The position numbers and the translations under genes were made by a program. Shown in pieces: positions 33,786 to 48,070 of a stretch of DNA of 64,000 bases. The stretch is from positions 62,001 through 126,000 of the forward strand of contig NZ_SJJR01000005.1 in NCBI RefSeq assembly GCF_004331455.1, read 5' to 3'. The notes under the pieces were generated by a model that was not told where the DNA came from, searched no databases, and saw only the letters and a program-made list of their open reading frames with translations. This stretch comes from Micromonospora zingiberis. Lineage in GTDB: Bacteria > Actinomycetota > Actinomycetes > Mycobacteriales > Micromonosporaceae. The number at the start of each line of letters is the position of its first letter. Position 1 is the stretch's first letter.

Positions 33786-33916
33786 GAGGCGAGGCTACCG
33801 CTGGGCGCCGCGCCCTCGCCGGTTCGCCGCGCGGGCCCGCTTACCGTTGGGTAACCGGCCGTTGACCGGCGAGTGAGGCGGTTTCCCCCGGACAGGCAAA
33901 TCGATACATCGACATC

Positions 33917-33945
33917 TTGACGAAGTGGTGGCCTGTGAGTAGCGT
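33917..33945 (+). promoter_or_regulatory. chitinase promoter
   Basis: TTGACG (33917-33922), 17-nt spacer, TAGCGT (33940-33945): a near-consensus vegetative promoter. Transcription would start near 33952, about 40 nt before the ATG. Confidence 0.75.
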
Positions 33946-33957
33946 CTCCTCAACATT

Positions 33958-33975
33958 TTGGAAAGTTTCCTAACT
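33958..33975. promoter_or_regulatory. GGAAA-G-TTTCC palindrome, candidate operator of the chitinase gene
   Basis: GGAAAGTTTCC (33960-33970) is a perfect odd palindrome extended by TT..AA after one mismatch. It covers about +9 to +19 of the predicted transcript, a position suited to repression. An AT-rich element like this stands out against the flanks. Confidence 0.5.
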
Positions 33976-33990
33976 GTTTGGAGACGCCAC

Positions 33991-35610
<1,620 letters not shown>

Positions 35611-35636
35611 GCCGACGGCCGACGCATCACCCACCA

Positions 35637-35669
35637 GACGGGGAGGGGCCGCACCAGCCCCTCCCCGTC
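35637..35669 (+). terminator. terminator hairpin after the chitinase gene
   Basis: Perfect 13-nt arms GACGGGGAGGGGC (35637-35649) and GCCCCTCCCCGTC (35657-35669) with a 7-nt loop, 27 nt after the chitinase stop. Confidence 0.85.
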
Positions 35670-35680
35670 CGCCCTGCTGT

Positions 35681-35817
35681 GTAAGGAAGGGCACCTTGTT
35701 AACGCCTCCGGTAGAGCAAGGGCCCCTTATTAACAATCCGGTGCCTCGCGGGGCGTCGCGTGTTAATAGGGGGCCCTTCCTATACAAAAGGTGATAACAA
35801 GGGGCCCTTCCTTGCAC
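35681..35817. repeat. four copies of the GGGGCCC-type intergenic palindrome
   Basis: Alternating orientations of the unit (gtaaggaagggcaccttgtt; agcaagggccccttattaac; gttaatagggggcccttcct; gataacaaggggcccttcct) occupy most of the 271-bp gap between the chitinase and a lipoprotein gene. They belong to the family seen at 4230-4284 and 46473-46529. Outside these and the terminator the gap holds nothing recognisable. Confidence 0.8.
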
Positions 35818-35881
35818 CTGGGGATGGGTGTGACAGACTCGCCGGTCGGATGGCTCGGTGTTCGCGGATGGGGAGGTGGCG

Positions 35882-36379
35882 ATGCGGGTGTACCGGCGCT
35901 CAACCGCACTCGTCCTGCTCATGATCGTGCCGTTCGCGCTGGCCGGCTGCGGACTCATCGGCGGCGAGGAGGAACCGGCGGAGCAACCCGGCCGGGCGCC
36001 GGCCGAGGAGGCGCTGGCGAAGTCCCGCGAGCGGGTGCAGGCGTACCTCGACGCGATGGTGGCCAAGGACGTGGCGGCCGGGCGTAGCCAACTCTGCGCG
36101 GTGCTGCACGAATCGTTCGACTCGGCGGCCACCGGGCCGAACGGCGACTTCGCCGACCACTTCGAGGTCGCCCAGACCGAGATCACGGACATCCGCTCCG
36201 GCCCGGTCGGGCAGGAGGTCAGCACCGTGGTCACCGTGGCGGTGGGTAAGCGCGAGGCCGACCGGCGGCTGCTGTTCACGGTCACCCGCGACGGGCTCGA
36301 CTGGTGCATCTCGGGCGAGCGACCCGGTGGGCACAACCCGACGCCGGAGCCGACGCCGACGCCGGAGCCGACGCCCTGA
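35882..36379 (+). CDS. lipoprotein with NTF2-like/DUF4878-type domain
   Basis: The 165-residue protein has a basic start, a hydrophobic segment and lipobox FALAGC (Cys23), so it is predicted to be anchored outside the membrane. Residues ~45-145 (ALAKSRERVQAYLDAMVAKDVAAGRSQLC..., VSTVVTVAVGKREADRRLLFTVTRDGLDWCI) have the helix-then-strands layout and paired Cys of small NTF2-like lipoproteins. The tail is a Pro-Thr-Glu repeat (PTPEPTP). The ATG at 35882 follows GGGGAGG. Function unknown. Confidence 0.8.
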   Translation: MRVYRRSTALVLLMIVPFALAGCGLIGGEEEPAEQPGRAPAEEALAKSRERVQAYLDAMVAKDVAAGRSQLCAVLHESFDSAATGPNGDFADHFEVAQTEITDIRSGPVGQEVSTVVTVAVGKREADRRLLFTVTRDGLDWCISGERPGGHNPTPEPTPTPEPTP

Positions 36380-36428
36380 CCTGCGGCGGCACCAACTCCC
36401 GGTGGCGCAGCCCGGCGCCAACGCCTGA

Positions 36429-38146
<1,718 letters not shown>

Positions 38147-38170
38147 GTGGTTGACCCGATGGAGCGAGAC

Positions 38171-39193
<1,023 letters not shown>

Positions 39194-39238
39194 CCGCCCC
39201 CTCCACCCCGCCTCCCCACGTCCCCGCCTCACGTCCCG

Positions 39239-39310
39239 CGCGATCTTGCACTTTCTGTCGCCGCATAAGCCTCAAAACTCCCGAAAGGGCGACCCAAAGC
39301 GCAAGATCGC
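39239..39310. repeat. 72-bp imperfect palindrome, GCGATCTTGCAC family (copy 1)
   Basis: GCGATCTTGCACTTTCTGTCG at the left faces CGACCCAAAGCGCAAGATCGC at the right, with an A/C-rich centre (cctcaaaactcccg). The second copy at 42889-42960 has the same ends and a similar centre. Both lie between convergent genes and both are followed by a simple-sequence tract. Confidence 0.8.
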
Positions 39311-39369
39311 GGGTGCGCGGGTGCGCGGGTGCGCGGGTGCGCGGGTGCGCGGGTGCGCGGGTGCGCGGG
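39308..39369. repeat. 9-bp simple repeat (GCGGGTGCG)n
   Basis: About seven perfect copies of a 9-bp unit directly adjoin the GCGATCTTGCAC palindrome, followed by the end of the endonuclease IV gene. Confidence 0.9.
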
Positions 39370-39397
39370 GGCACGAGATTGCGGGGGAGGGGTGGTG

Positions 39398-40269
39398 TTA
39401 GGGGAGGAGGCGGCGGAGGGTGGCTATGTCGGCGGCGTGGCCCTCGTGCCGGTCGGTGGGGGTCTCCACCAGGATGGGTACGCCAGCGGTGGCGGGATGG
39501 CGCATCAGCTCGGCGAAGGCGGGCTCCCCGATGCTGCCCTTGCCGATGTTCTCGTGCCGGTCGCGGGTGGAACCGCACAGGTCCTTCGAGTCGTTGGCGT
39601 GCACCAGGCGTAGCCGGTCCGCGCCGACGGTGGCCACCAGCGTGTCCAGCGTCTCGGTCATGCCGCCCTCGGCGGCCAGGTCGTGTCCGGCGGCCCAGGC
39701 GTGGCAGGTGTCGAAGCAGACGCCCAGCCAGGGGTGTCGGTCCACCGCGTCCAGGTAGGGGCCGAGCTGCTCCACCCGGCAGGCCAACGACCGGCCACCA
39801 CCCGCGCTCGGCTCGACCAGCAGCATCGGCCCGTTGCTGGCGGCGGCCGAGTCCAACAGCGGCAGCAGGGATTCGCGTACCTGCCGCATGGCCGCCTCGG
39901 CGTGCCCGGCGTCCACCGCGCTACCGGCGTGGAACACCACCGCGCGGGCGCCGATCGCGGCGCCCCGGCGTAGCGCGTGGGCCAGGGTCAGCACCGACCG
40001 TTCGACCGTGGCCTCGGTCGGCGAGCCCAGGTTGACCAGCAGCGACGCGTGGATGTAGGCGGCGACGCCCCGTTCGGCGCAGCCGTCGCGGAACAGGGCG
40101 TCCTGTGCCGGGTCGCCGGCCGGCATCGCCCAGCCCCGGGAGTTGCCGACGTAGACCTGCGCCACCTCGGAGCCGGCGGCGTCGAGGTACGGCAGGGCGG
40201 CCTTCGCCAGCCCACCCGAGGCGGGCGTGTGTGAGCCGATCGGCCGGTGACCGGGGTCCGTGGCCGCCA

Positions 40270-40270
<1 letters not shown>
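39398..40270 (-). CDS. nfo: deoxyribonuclease IV (AP endonuclease)
   Basis: The 290-residue TIM-barrel enzyme cuts 5' to abasic sites. It begins MAATDPGHRPIGSHTPASGG and shows metal-ligand regions AYIHASLLVNLGSP (~70), VVFHAGSAVDAG (~110), LLVEPSAGGG (~150), LGVCFDTCHAWAAGHDL (~185), LVHANDSKDLCGSTRDRHENIGKGSIG (~225-250) and PILVETPTD (~270), all in family order. The ATG at 40270 shares one base with the TGA of the upstream kinase gene (TGATG), so translation is coupled. Upstream extensions of the frame lie inside the kinase gene. The pairing of a repair enzyme with a PASTA kinase is worth noting. Confidence 0.92.
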
Positions 40271-42258
<1,988 letters not shown>

Positions 42259-42369
42259 CGGCAGGGAGTCTATGTGTCGGGGGATGAAGGTTGAACAGGA
42301 TGCTACCGCCGCGCGGACATTTGCGGGTCCGTCGCGTGCTCACCGATGGTGGTCGACCCTGGTCGCGTG

Positions 42370-42475
42370 GCGGCCGGGAGGCCGTTGACCCGCCTGCCAG
42401 AAGACTGTTGGCCCGCCGCCGGGAGGCTGTTGACCCGCGGCCGGGAGGCTGTTGACCCGCTGCTGGGAGGACGTG
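42370..42475. repeat. 22-bp direct repeats between the kinase and Rv2175c-like genes
   Basis: GTTGACC or GTTGGCC begins units at 42384, 42407, 42429 and 42451 (spacings 23, 22, 22), each followed by CGC and a GGGAGG string. The array fills the divergent promoter region. The period of about two helical turns and the iteration suggest a protein-binding site; TTGACC could also act as -35 elements. Confidence 0.75.
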
Positions 42476-42488
42476 GCAGGGTGGTCGA

Positions 42489-42872
42489 GTGACCGACTCC
42501 GTACCTACCGATGGCGCTGTGCCCGGGACCGCCCCCGCCGAGCCGACGGACTGGCTGACCCTGCCTGACGTCGCCGAGCGGCTCGACCTGCCGATCAGCA
42601 AGGTCCACCAGAAGATCCGGGACCGGGAACTGATCGCGGTACGCCGCGACGGCATCCGTCGGATCCCGGCCGACCTGGTGGCCAACCCCACCGTACTCAA
42701 GCACCTGCCTGGCGTGCTGAACCTGCTGGCCGACGCCGGCTACGACGACGAGGCGGCGCTGCGCTGGCTGTACGAGCCCGACGACACACTGCCCGGCGGC
42801 ACCCCTGCCACCGCCCTCGGCGGCGACCAGGCCCGCGAAATCAAGCGCCGCGCCCAAGCCCTCGGCTTCTAA
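42489..42872 (+). CDS. Rv2175c-family DNA-binding protein
   Basis: The 127-residue protein has a disordered, Thr/Pro-containing N-terminus (~1-20), then a winged-helix-like fold beginning WLTLPDVAERLDLPISKVHQKIRDRELIAVRRDGIRRIPADLV. A helical C-terminal part follows (HLPGVLNLLADAGYDDEAALRWLYEPDDTL). This matches Rv2175c, which binds DNA and is phosphorylated on an N-terminal Thr by PknL. Thr residues are present near the N-terminus here. The GTG at 42489 lies right after the repeat array, without an obvious ribosome-binding site. Its target DNA is unknown, and the adjacent 22-bp repeats are a candidate. Confidence 0.87.
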   Translation: MTDSVPTDGAVPGTAPAEPTDWLTLPDVAERLDLPISKVHQKIRDRELIAVRRDGIRRIPADLVANPTVLKHLPGVLNLLADAGYDDEAALRWLYEPDDTLPGGTPATALGGDQAREIKRRAQALGF

Positions 42873-42888
42873 CCCACCCCCCACCGTC

Positions 42889-42960
42889 GCGATCTTGCAC
42901 TTCCTGCCTCCACGAATCAGGCGAAAAAACCCATTACGGCGACCGGAAGTGCAAGATCGG
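42889..42960. repeat. 72-bp imperfect palindrome, GCGATCTTGCAC family (copy 2)
   Basis: CGATCTTGCACTTCC (left) faces GGAAGTGCAAGATCG (right), with an A-rich centre (gcgaaaaaaccc). A (GGCGA)4 tract and irregular GGGGTGCGGG runs follow to about 43015. It separates the convergent Rv2175c-like and prenyl-synthase genes. Confidence 0.8.
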
Positions 42961-43021
42961 CGAGGCGAGGCGAGGCGAGGGGTGCGGGCGCGAGGGGGCG
43001 AGGGGTGCGGGTGGGGGGTGG

Positions 43022-44104
43022 TTAGTCGGCGCGGCGGGTGGCGGCGATGGCTAGGTCGACGAGGGCCTGGCGGGCCTCGGTGTCCAGGTCGACTGCGGTC
43101 AACGCGGCGAGCGCGGCGTCGGTGAGCGTGACGATGCGCTGTTCGGTGCGGGCCAGCGCCCCGGTGGCGGTGATCAGGTCCCGCAGTCGGGCCACTCCGA
43201 CCGCGTCCAGGTTCGGGTCGCCGAGGCCGGCGAGCAGCAGCGCCCGATCCGTGTCGTCGGCCGCCTCCAGGGCCGCCGCCACCAGGTACGTCCGCTTGCC
43301 CTCGCGTAGGTCGTCGCCGGCCGGCTTGCCCGTCTGGGCGGGATCACCGAAGACCCCCAACACGTCGTCACGCAGTTGGAACGCCTCGCCCAGCGGAAGC
43401 CCGTACGCCGAGTAGGCGACCCGTACGTCGGCGGGGGCGTCGGCCAGCGCCGCGCCGAGCAGCAACGGCCGCTCGACGGTGTACTTCGCCGACTTGTACC
43501 GGGCCACCTTGCTGGCCCGCTCCAGGGAGGTGTCCCCGGTGGCCTGGGTCACCACGTCGAGGTACTGCCCGACGGTGACCTCGGTACGCATCTCGTCGAA
43601 GTCCGGCCGGGCCCGGGCCACCGCGCGGGGGTCCAGCCCGGCGGAGTGCAGCAACTCGTCGGACCAGACCAGGCACAGGTCACCCAGCAGGATGGCCGCC
43701 GCGTCGCCGAAGCCGTCGGGGTTGCCACCCCAACCGGCCGTGCGGTGCTGGGCGGCGAACCGGCGATGCATCGCCGGCTCGCCGCGCCGGGTGTCCGAAC
43801 GGTCCATCAGATCGTCGTGGATCAGGGCGCTGGCCTGGACGAACTCCAGCGCGGCGAGGGCGGTCACCACCGCGTCGGTGTCCACCCCGCCAGCACCTCG
43901 GTATCCCCAGTAGGCGAAGGCGGGCCGGAGCCGCTTGCCGCCGCCCAGCACGAACGCCTCGATCGCCTCGGCGACCGGCGCCAGGGCGTCATCGACGTCG
44001 GCCATCCACAACCGGCGCCCGGCGAGGAAGTCGGACAGGGCCTGATCCACCCGTTGGCGAAGTCCGGCCCGGTCAACGGGGGATACAGGAGCAGCGTGGG
44101 TCAC
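43022..44104 (-). CDS. idsA: polyprenyl (geranylgeranyl) diphosphate synthase, IdsA2-like
   Basis: The 360-residue all-helical enzyme condenses isopentenyl diphosphate with an allylic primer. It has GGGKRLRPAFAYWGY (~55), the first Asp-rich motif HDDLMDRSDTRRG (~95-105), the second FQLRDDVLGVFGD (~240), and KPAGDDLREGKRTYL (~255). The first motif is the DDxxD form, and the residues before it (FVQASALI) suggest a medium chain such as GGPP. Rv2173 (IdsA2) holds the same place in mycobacteria. It may supply C20 precursor for the carotenoid whose tailoring operon lies 2.4 kb downstream, though no phytoene synthase is in view. Confidence 0.9.
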   Translation of the reverse strand: MTHAAPVSPVDRAGLRQRVDQALSDFLAGRRLWMADVDDALAPVAEAIEAFVLGGGKRLRPAFAYWGYRGAGGVDTDAVVTALAALEFVQASALIHDDLMDRSDTRRGEPAMHRRFAAQHRTAGWGGNPDGFGDAAAILLGDLCLVWSDELLHSAGLDPRAVARARPDFDEMRTEVTVGQYLDVVTQATGDTSLERASKVARYKSAKYTVERPLLLGAALADAPADVRVAYSAYGLPLGEAFQLRDDVLGVFGDPAQTGKPAGDDLREGKRTYLVAAALEAADDTDRALLLAGLGDPNLDAVGVARLRDLITATGALARTEQRIVTLTDAALAALTAVDLDTEARQALVDLAIAATRRAD

Positions 44105-44113
44105 GTCCCGACG

Positions 44114-44587
44114 CTAATGGGTCAGGTCGCGGCGCGCTGACCCACCCGCGTCCCGGCGCGTCGTGGCCCGTCCGGTACGGCGTACCGGTGGGCGCGCCGG
44201 AGCCGGCCGGCAGCGACCGGCCCGGCGACCCCGACCTCCTGCCACCGGACCGGCCGTAAGGTCGGCCGGCGGCTCGGTCGCTGGGTCGGCCGCGCGGCCG
44301 GCTGGCGGGTCGATCGGCGAGGCGACCGCTGGGGCGGCCGGCGGGTCGGTGGAGAGGCCCTCCGGCGAGCAGGCGGGCGGGTCGAGGACCGTGGCCAGCC
44401 AGGCGTGCCAGAAGCGTCCGGGGATCCGCCGCTGTCGCTCCCACCGGGAAACCTCGTGCCGACTGAGCGTCGGTACGCCGGCGGCGGCGCACAACTCGGC
44501 GGCGAGTCGGGACTGGCTCCATCCCCGGGCGAGCCGTAACCGGGTCAGCAGCGGCCCGGACAGCGGGTCGGGCGGGTGCGGGGGCAT
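44114..44587 (-). CDS. helix-turn-helix (XRE-like) protein with disordered tail
   Basis: The 157-residue protein has an N-terminal HTH (LTRLRLARGWSQSRLAAELCAAAGVPTLSRHEVSRWERQRRIPGRFW, ~12-58). A Pro/Ala/Asp-rich segment follows, with DPPA-type repeats, and a basic tail (GRGRRAGRCRPAPARPPVRR). The ATG at 44587 is supported by GGAGGA 5 nt upstream. It ends 10 nt before the prenyl-synthase start, so the two may be cotranscribed. The HTH resembles those of WhiJ-type or host-related Streptomyces regulators but no specific family can be claimed. Confidence 0.7.
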   Translation of the reverse strand: MPPHPPDPLSGPLLTRLRLARGWSQSRLAAELCAAAGVPTLSRHEVSRWERQRRIPGRFWHAWLATVLDPPACSPEGLSTDPPAAPAVASPIDPPAGRAADPATEPPADLTAGPVAGGRGRRAGRCRPAPARPPVRRTGRATTRRDAGGSARRDLTH

Positions 44588-44793
44588 CGGTCCTCCGGGG
44601 GTCGGCGCGTACGGTGGCCGGTCCGGACTGGACCGCCACCGGTGGAGCGTGACCCCCGCGCGGTCCCCCGTGCGATCGTCGACCACACCCGCGCTGGATC
44701 CAGAGATATCCCAGGGGTCCGACGTTTCCCGGCGGCCGCCCGGCACCGGTCCTTACCTGTGGGAAGGTGCTGGGGGTGGGCGCCGTGGCCGGC

Positions 44794-44799
44794 TAGAGT
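44794..44799 (+). promoter_or_regulatory. -10 box (TAGAGT) of leaderless metF
   Basis: TAGAGT ends 6 nt before the GTG at 44806; no ribosome-binding site lies between them. Confidence 0.5.
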
Positions 44800-44805
44800 C
44801 GGTGC

Positions 44806-45723
44806 GTGGCGCTCGGTCTACCCTCGGTCCTCCCGAATCCGCAACCGGCGATCGGGGAGCTGGTCCGTGACTGCCAGCCGACCTTCTCCTTCGAGTTCAT
44901 GCCCCCCAAGACGGAGCAGGGGGAGCGGCAGCTCTGGCAGGCCATCCGCGAGCTGGAGCCGCTCCAACCCTCCTTCGTCTCGATCACCTACGGTGCCGGC
45001 GGGTCGACCCGGGACACCACGGTCGCGGTCACCGAACGGGTGGCCACCGAGACCACCCTGTTGCCGATGGCCCACCTGACCGCGGTCAACCACTCGGTGG
45101 CCGAGCTGCGGCACGTGATCGGGCGGCTGGCCGGTGCCGGGGTGCGCAACGTGCTGGCGGTGCGGGGTGACCCGCCCGGCGACCCGACCGGCGAGTGGAT
45201 TCGTCACCCCGAGGGCGTCGACTACGCCGAGGACCTGGTCCGCCTGGTGCGCCGCTCCGGCGACTTCAGCGTCGGCGTGGCCGCCTTCCCGTACCGGCAT
45301 CCGCGTTCGCCGGACGTCGCCACCGACACCGAGTACTTCGTCCGCAAGTGTCGGGCCGGTGCCGCGTTCGCGATCACCCAGATGTTCTTCGACGCCGACG
45401 AGTACCTCCGCCTGCGCGACCGGGTGGCCGCCGCGGGCTGCGACACCCCGATCCTGGCCGGGGTGATGCCGGTGACCCGGATCGGCACGATCGAACGGTC
45501 GGTGCAGCTGTCCGGGGCACCGTTCCCGCCGGCCCTGGCCGCGCGCTTCGAGCGGGTCGCCGACGATCCGGAGGCGGTCCGCCGGCTCGGTATCGAGCAG
45601 ACCAGCGAGATGTGCCAGCGGCTGCTCGACGAGGGCGTGCCGGGCATCCACTTCATCACCTTCAACCGGTCCACCGCGACCCGGGAGATCTGGCAGAACC
45701 TGCGGGTGGGCGCCCGGACGTGA
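44806..45723 (+). CDS. metF: methylenetetrahydrofolate reductase
   Basis: The 305-residue TIM-barrel flavoprotein reduces 5,10-methylene- to 5-methyl-tetrahydrofolate for methionine synthesis. It has FSFEFMPPKTEQGE (~23, catalytic Glu), FVSITYGAGGSTRDTT (~56), MAHLTAVNHSVAEL (~88), VLAVRGDPPGDP (~118, folate-binding Asp) and AFAITQMFFDADEYLRL (~188). No C-terminal regulatory domain is present, as in other bacterial enzymes. The GTG start directly follows a TAGAGT box, so the transcript is probably leaderless. Position next to the prenyl synthase parallels Rv2172c. Confidence 0.95.
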   Translation: MALGLPSVLPNPQPAIGELVRDCQPTFSFEFMPPKTEQGERQLWQAIRELEPLQPSFVSITYGAGGSTRDTTVAVTERVATETTLLPMAHLTAVNHSVAELRHVIGRLAGAGVRNVLAVRGDPPGDPTGEWIRHPEGVDYAEDLVRLVRRSGDFSVGVAAFPYRHPRSPDVATDTEYFVRKCRAGAAFAITQMFFDADEYLRLRDRVAAAGCDTPILAGVMPVTRIGTIERSVQLSGAPFPPALAARFERVADDPEAVRRLGIEQTSEMCQRLLDEGVPGIHFITFNRSTATREIWQNLRVGART

Positions 45724-45766
45724 GGCCACCGGCGCGACACCTCAGCGCCGCCGCGACGGTTGAACC

Positions 45767-46456
45767 GTGGTGGGCAGACAGCTGAACTGGAACGAGTACG
45801 CCACCGCGTGGGCCCGGCTGCACGGTGGGTTCGACCCCCGGGCCGCCACTCCGGTGGTACGCGGCTGGCTGCGCTTGTCGTACCACCTCGGGTTCCTGCT
45901 GGGCCGGCTACGGGTCGGCCCGACCGCGGTGACGGTGGTCGGCGTGCTGCTCTGCCTCTGCGTACCGTTGTTCGCGGTCCGGCCGGGCGACGGGCCGTTC
46001 CTCGGTGCCCTGTTCGTGCTGCTCGCCTCGGTGGCCGACAGCGTCGACGGGGCGGTGGCGGTGGCCACCGGCCGGACGACGCGCCTCGGCTACGTCTACG
46101 ACTCGCTGGCCGACCGGCTCGGTGAGGCCGCCTGGCTGGTGGCGTTCTGGCTGGTCGGCGCGCCGGGTGCGCTGGTCGCCGCGGCCGGTGCGCTGTCCTG
46201 GCTGCACGAGTACGTGCGGGCCCGCGCGGTCGCCGCCGGGATGCGGGAGATCGGCGCGGTGACGGTGGGGGAGCGGCCCACCCGGGTCTGCGTGGCCGTG
46301 GCGGGACTGCTGTTGGCCGGCCTGACCGGGTTGATCCAGCCGGATCTGGCCGCCGGCACCATCACCATGGCGACCGCGGTGTGGGTGCTGCTGGCCGCCT
46401 TCGGGTTGGGGCAGTTGCTCTCCGCCGTCCGCCGGGCGCTGATCGACGCCGGCTGA
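45767..46456 (+). CDS. CDP-alcohol phosphatidyltransferase family protein
   Basis: The 229-residue membrane enzyme has the full CDP-alcohol phosphotransferase signature DSVDGAVAVATGRTTRLGYVYDSLADR (~88-114), with D-x2-D-G-x2-A-x8-G-x3-D-x3-D spacing. Five to six hydrophobic helices flank it. It transfers a phosphoalcohol from a CDP-activated donor to a second alcohol; donor and acceptor (phospholipid, inositol or other) cannot be decided. A soluble N-terminus (NWNEYATAWARLHGGFDPR) precedes the first helix. GTG 45770 is an alternative start. The gene converges with the carotenoid operon. Confidence 0.85.
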   Translation: MVGRQLNWNEYATAWARLHGGFDPRAATPVVRGWLRLSYHLGFLLGRLRVGPTAVTVVGVLLCLCVPLFAVRPGDGPFLGALFVLLASVADSVDGAVAVATGRTTRLGYVYDSLADRLGEAAWLVAFWLVGAPGALVAAAGALSWLHEYVRARAVAAGMREIGAVTVGERPTRVCVAVAGLLLAGLTGLIQPDLAAGTITMATAVWVLLAAFGLGQLLSAVRRALIDAG

Positions 46457-46472
46457 CCGCCGCACCCCCGGG

Positions 46473-46529
46473 TGTTAACAAGGGGCCCTTCCTCTACCGC
46501 AGGCGTTAACAAGGTGCCCTTCCTTACAC
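46473..46529. repeat. two copies of the GTTAACAAGGGGCCCTTCC palindrome
   Basis: Copies at about 46473 and 46504, alike except for ggccc/gtgccc, fill the gap between the convergent CDP-alcohol transferase gene and the CrtI-like gene. Compare 4230-4284 and 35681-35817. Confidence 0.8.
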
Positions 46530-48008
46530 CTACCAGGCGGGCCCGATCTCCTCGGCGACGATCTGCGCGGACAGGGTGACCATCGGCAGCCCGCCGCCCG
46601 GATGGCTGGAGCCGCCGACCAGCCACAGGCCGTGGACCGGGCCCCGGTTGGCCGGGCGGAGCAGCCCGCCGGCCGTGCCGTAGATCGCCCCGCCCGGCGT
46701 GCCGGCCAGGTCGGCGGGGCTGCGGACGTCGCGGAACACCAGCCGGTCGCGGACGTCCACGCCGCGTTCGGCCAGCACGTCGAGGATCCGATCGGCGTAC
46801 GCCGCCGCCAGCCCCGGCCGGCGCCAGTCGATCGCACCGGGCGCGGTGCCGTGGCGGGCGGCGTTGACCAGCACGAACCACGCCTCGTGCCCGGTCGGGC
46901 GGACCGCCGGGTCGTCGGCCACGGTGACGAAGATCGTCGGATCGGCGGCCGGTCGGGCCCGTACCCCGCGCTGCGGGGCGCCGAAGACCGCGTCGAACTC
47001 GGCGTCGTAGTCGCGCGGGAAGAAGACGTTGTGGTGGGCCAGCCCGCTCTCGCCGCGTACGCCGAGCAGCAGCACGAACCCGGCCAGGCTGCGGTCGGCG
47101 AGACCGGCCAGCCGACGCGGGTCGGGCAGCAGGTCACGGTAGACGGTGAGCGCGTCCACGTTGGCCACCACCACGTCGGCGGGGATCGGGGCGCGACGGC
47201 CGGCGACGCGTACCCCGTGCACCCGGCCGCCCGCCGCGTCGATCCGGGTGACCGTGGCGCCGGTCTGCACCACCACCCCCAGGTCCAGGCAGCGCGACAG
47301 CAGCGCGTCGGCGAGGGTGCCCAGGCCGCCACGCAGGTACCAGCCGCCGAAGGTCAGCTCGGCATAGGGGACCGCGACCAGTGCGGCCGGCGCGCGGCGC
47401 GGATCGGCGCCGGTGTAGGTGGCGTACCGGTCCAGCAGCATCCGCAGCCGAGGGTCGGACAGCTGGGACCGGTCCAGCCCGCGCAGGCTCTGCCCGGGCC
47501 GGATCGCGGCCAGGTCGCCGAGCCGCCAGGCCAGTCGGGCCAGGTCCCGGGGCGAGTCGACGCGCCGCCGCAGGATGTCGTGTTCGCTGGCCCGCCACAC
47601 CCGGGCGGCCCGCCGCCACAGCCGTTGCCAGTCGGCGGCGGCCCGGTCGCCGAGGGCCGCGCCGACGCGGGCGGTGAACTCCGCCGGATCGGCGCAGGAG
47701 TCGAGCACCGGACCACCGGCCGGGAAGACGTGCCGCACGATCGGGTCCAGCGGCACCAGGTCGAGGTACTCGTCCAGCTTCGCCCCGGTGGCCTCGAACA
47801 GGTCGTGGAAGACCTCGGGCAGGGTGAGCAGGCTGGGCCCGGTGTCGAAGTGGAACGACCCCTTGGGGGTGTCCCGGGTGTGCCGGCCGAGCTTGCCGCC
47901 GACCGCGTCGGTGAGTTCGAGGACGGTGACCTGGTGCCCGGTGACGGCCAGCCGGGCGGCGGTGGCCAGCCCACCCACCCCGGCACCGACGACCACGATC
48001 CGCGCCAT
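46530..48008 (-). CDS. CrtI/CrtD-type carotenoid desaturase
   Basis: The 492-residue flavoprotein has an N-terminal dinucleotide fold (RIVVVGAGVGGLATAARLAVTGHQVTVLE), TPKGSFHFDTGPSLLTLPEVFHDLF (~50-75) and the C-terminal carotenoid-desaturase signature near GLWLVGGSSHPGGGLPMVTLSAQIVAEEI (~455-485). It removes hydrogens from, or isomerises, an acyclic carotene end. With CruF- and glycosyltransferase-like genes beside it, a CrtD-like 3',4'-desaturase is more likely than phytoene desaturase, but this is inference. The ATG at 48008 follows GGAGGAC; upstream frame extension is antisense-like noise. It is the last gene of the operon, 62 bp after the transferase. Confidence 0.85.
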   Translation of the reverse strand: MARIVVVGAGVGGLATAARLAVTGHQVTVLELTDAVGGKLGRHTRDTPKGSFHFDTGPSLLTLPEVFHDLFEATGAKLDEYLDLVPLDPIVRHVFPAGGPVLDSCADPAEFTARVGAALGDRAAADWQRLWRRAARVWRASEHDILRRRVDSPRDLARLAWRLGDLAAIRPGQSLRGLDRSQLSDPRLRMLLDRYATYTGADPRRAPAALVAVPYAELTFGGWYLRGGLGTLADALLSRCLDLGVVVQTGATVTRIDAAGGRVHGVRVAGRRAPIPADVVVANVDALTVYRDLLPDPRRLAGLADRSLAGFVLLLGVRGESGLAHHNVFFPRDYDAEFDAVFGAPQRGVRARPAADPTIFVTVADDPAVRPTGHEAWFVLVNAARHGTAPGAIDWRRPGLAAAYADRILDVLAERGVDVRDRLVFRDVRSPADLAGTPGGAIYGTAGGLLRPANRGPVHGLWLVGGSSHPGGGLPMVTLSAQIVAEEIGPAW

Positions 48009-48070
48009 GCCATGTCCTCCCAGGCCGGGGTCGAGTTCCTCGGTCGTTCGCCGCGGCACCGCCGCAGGCG

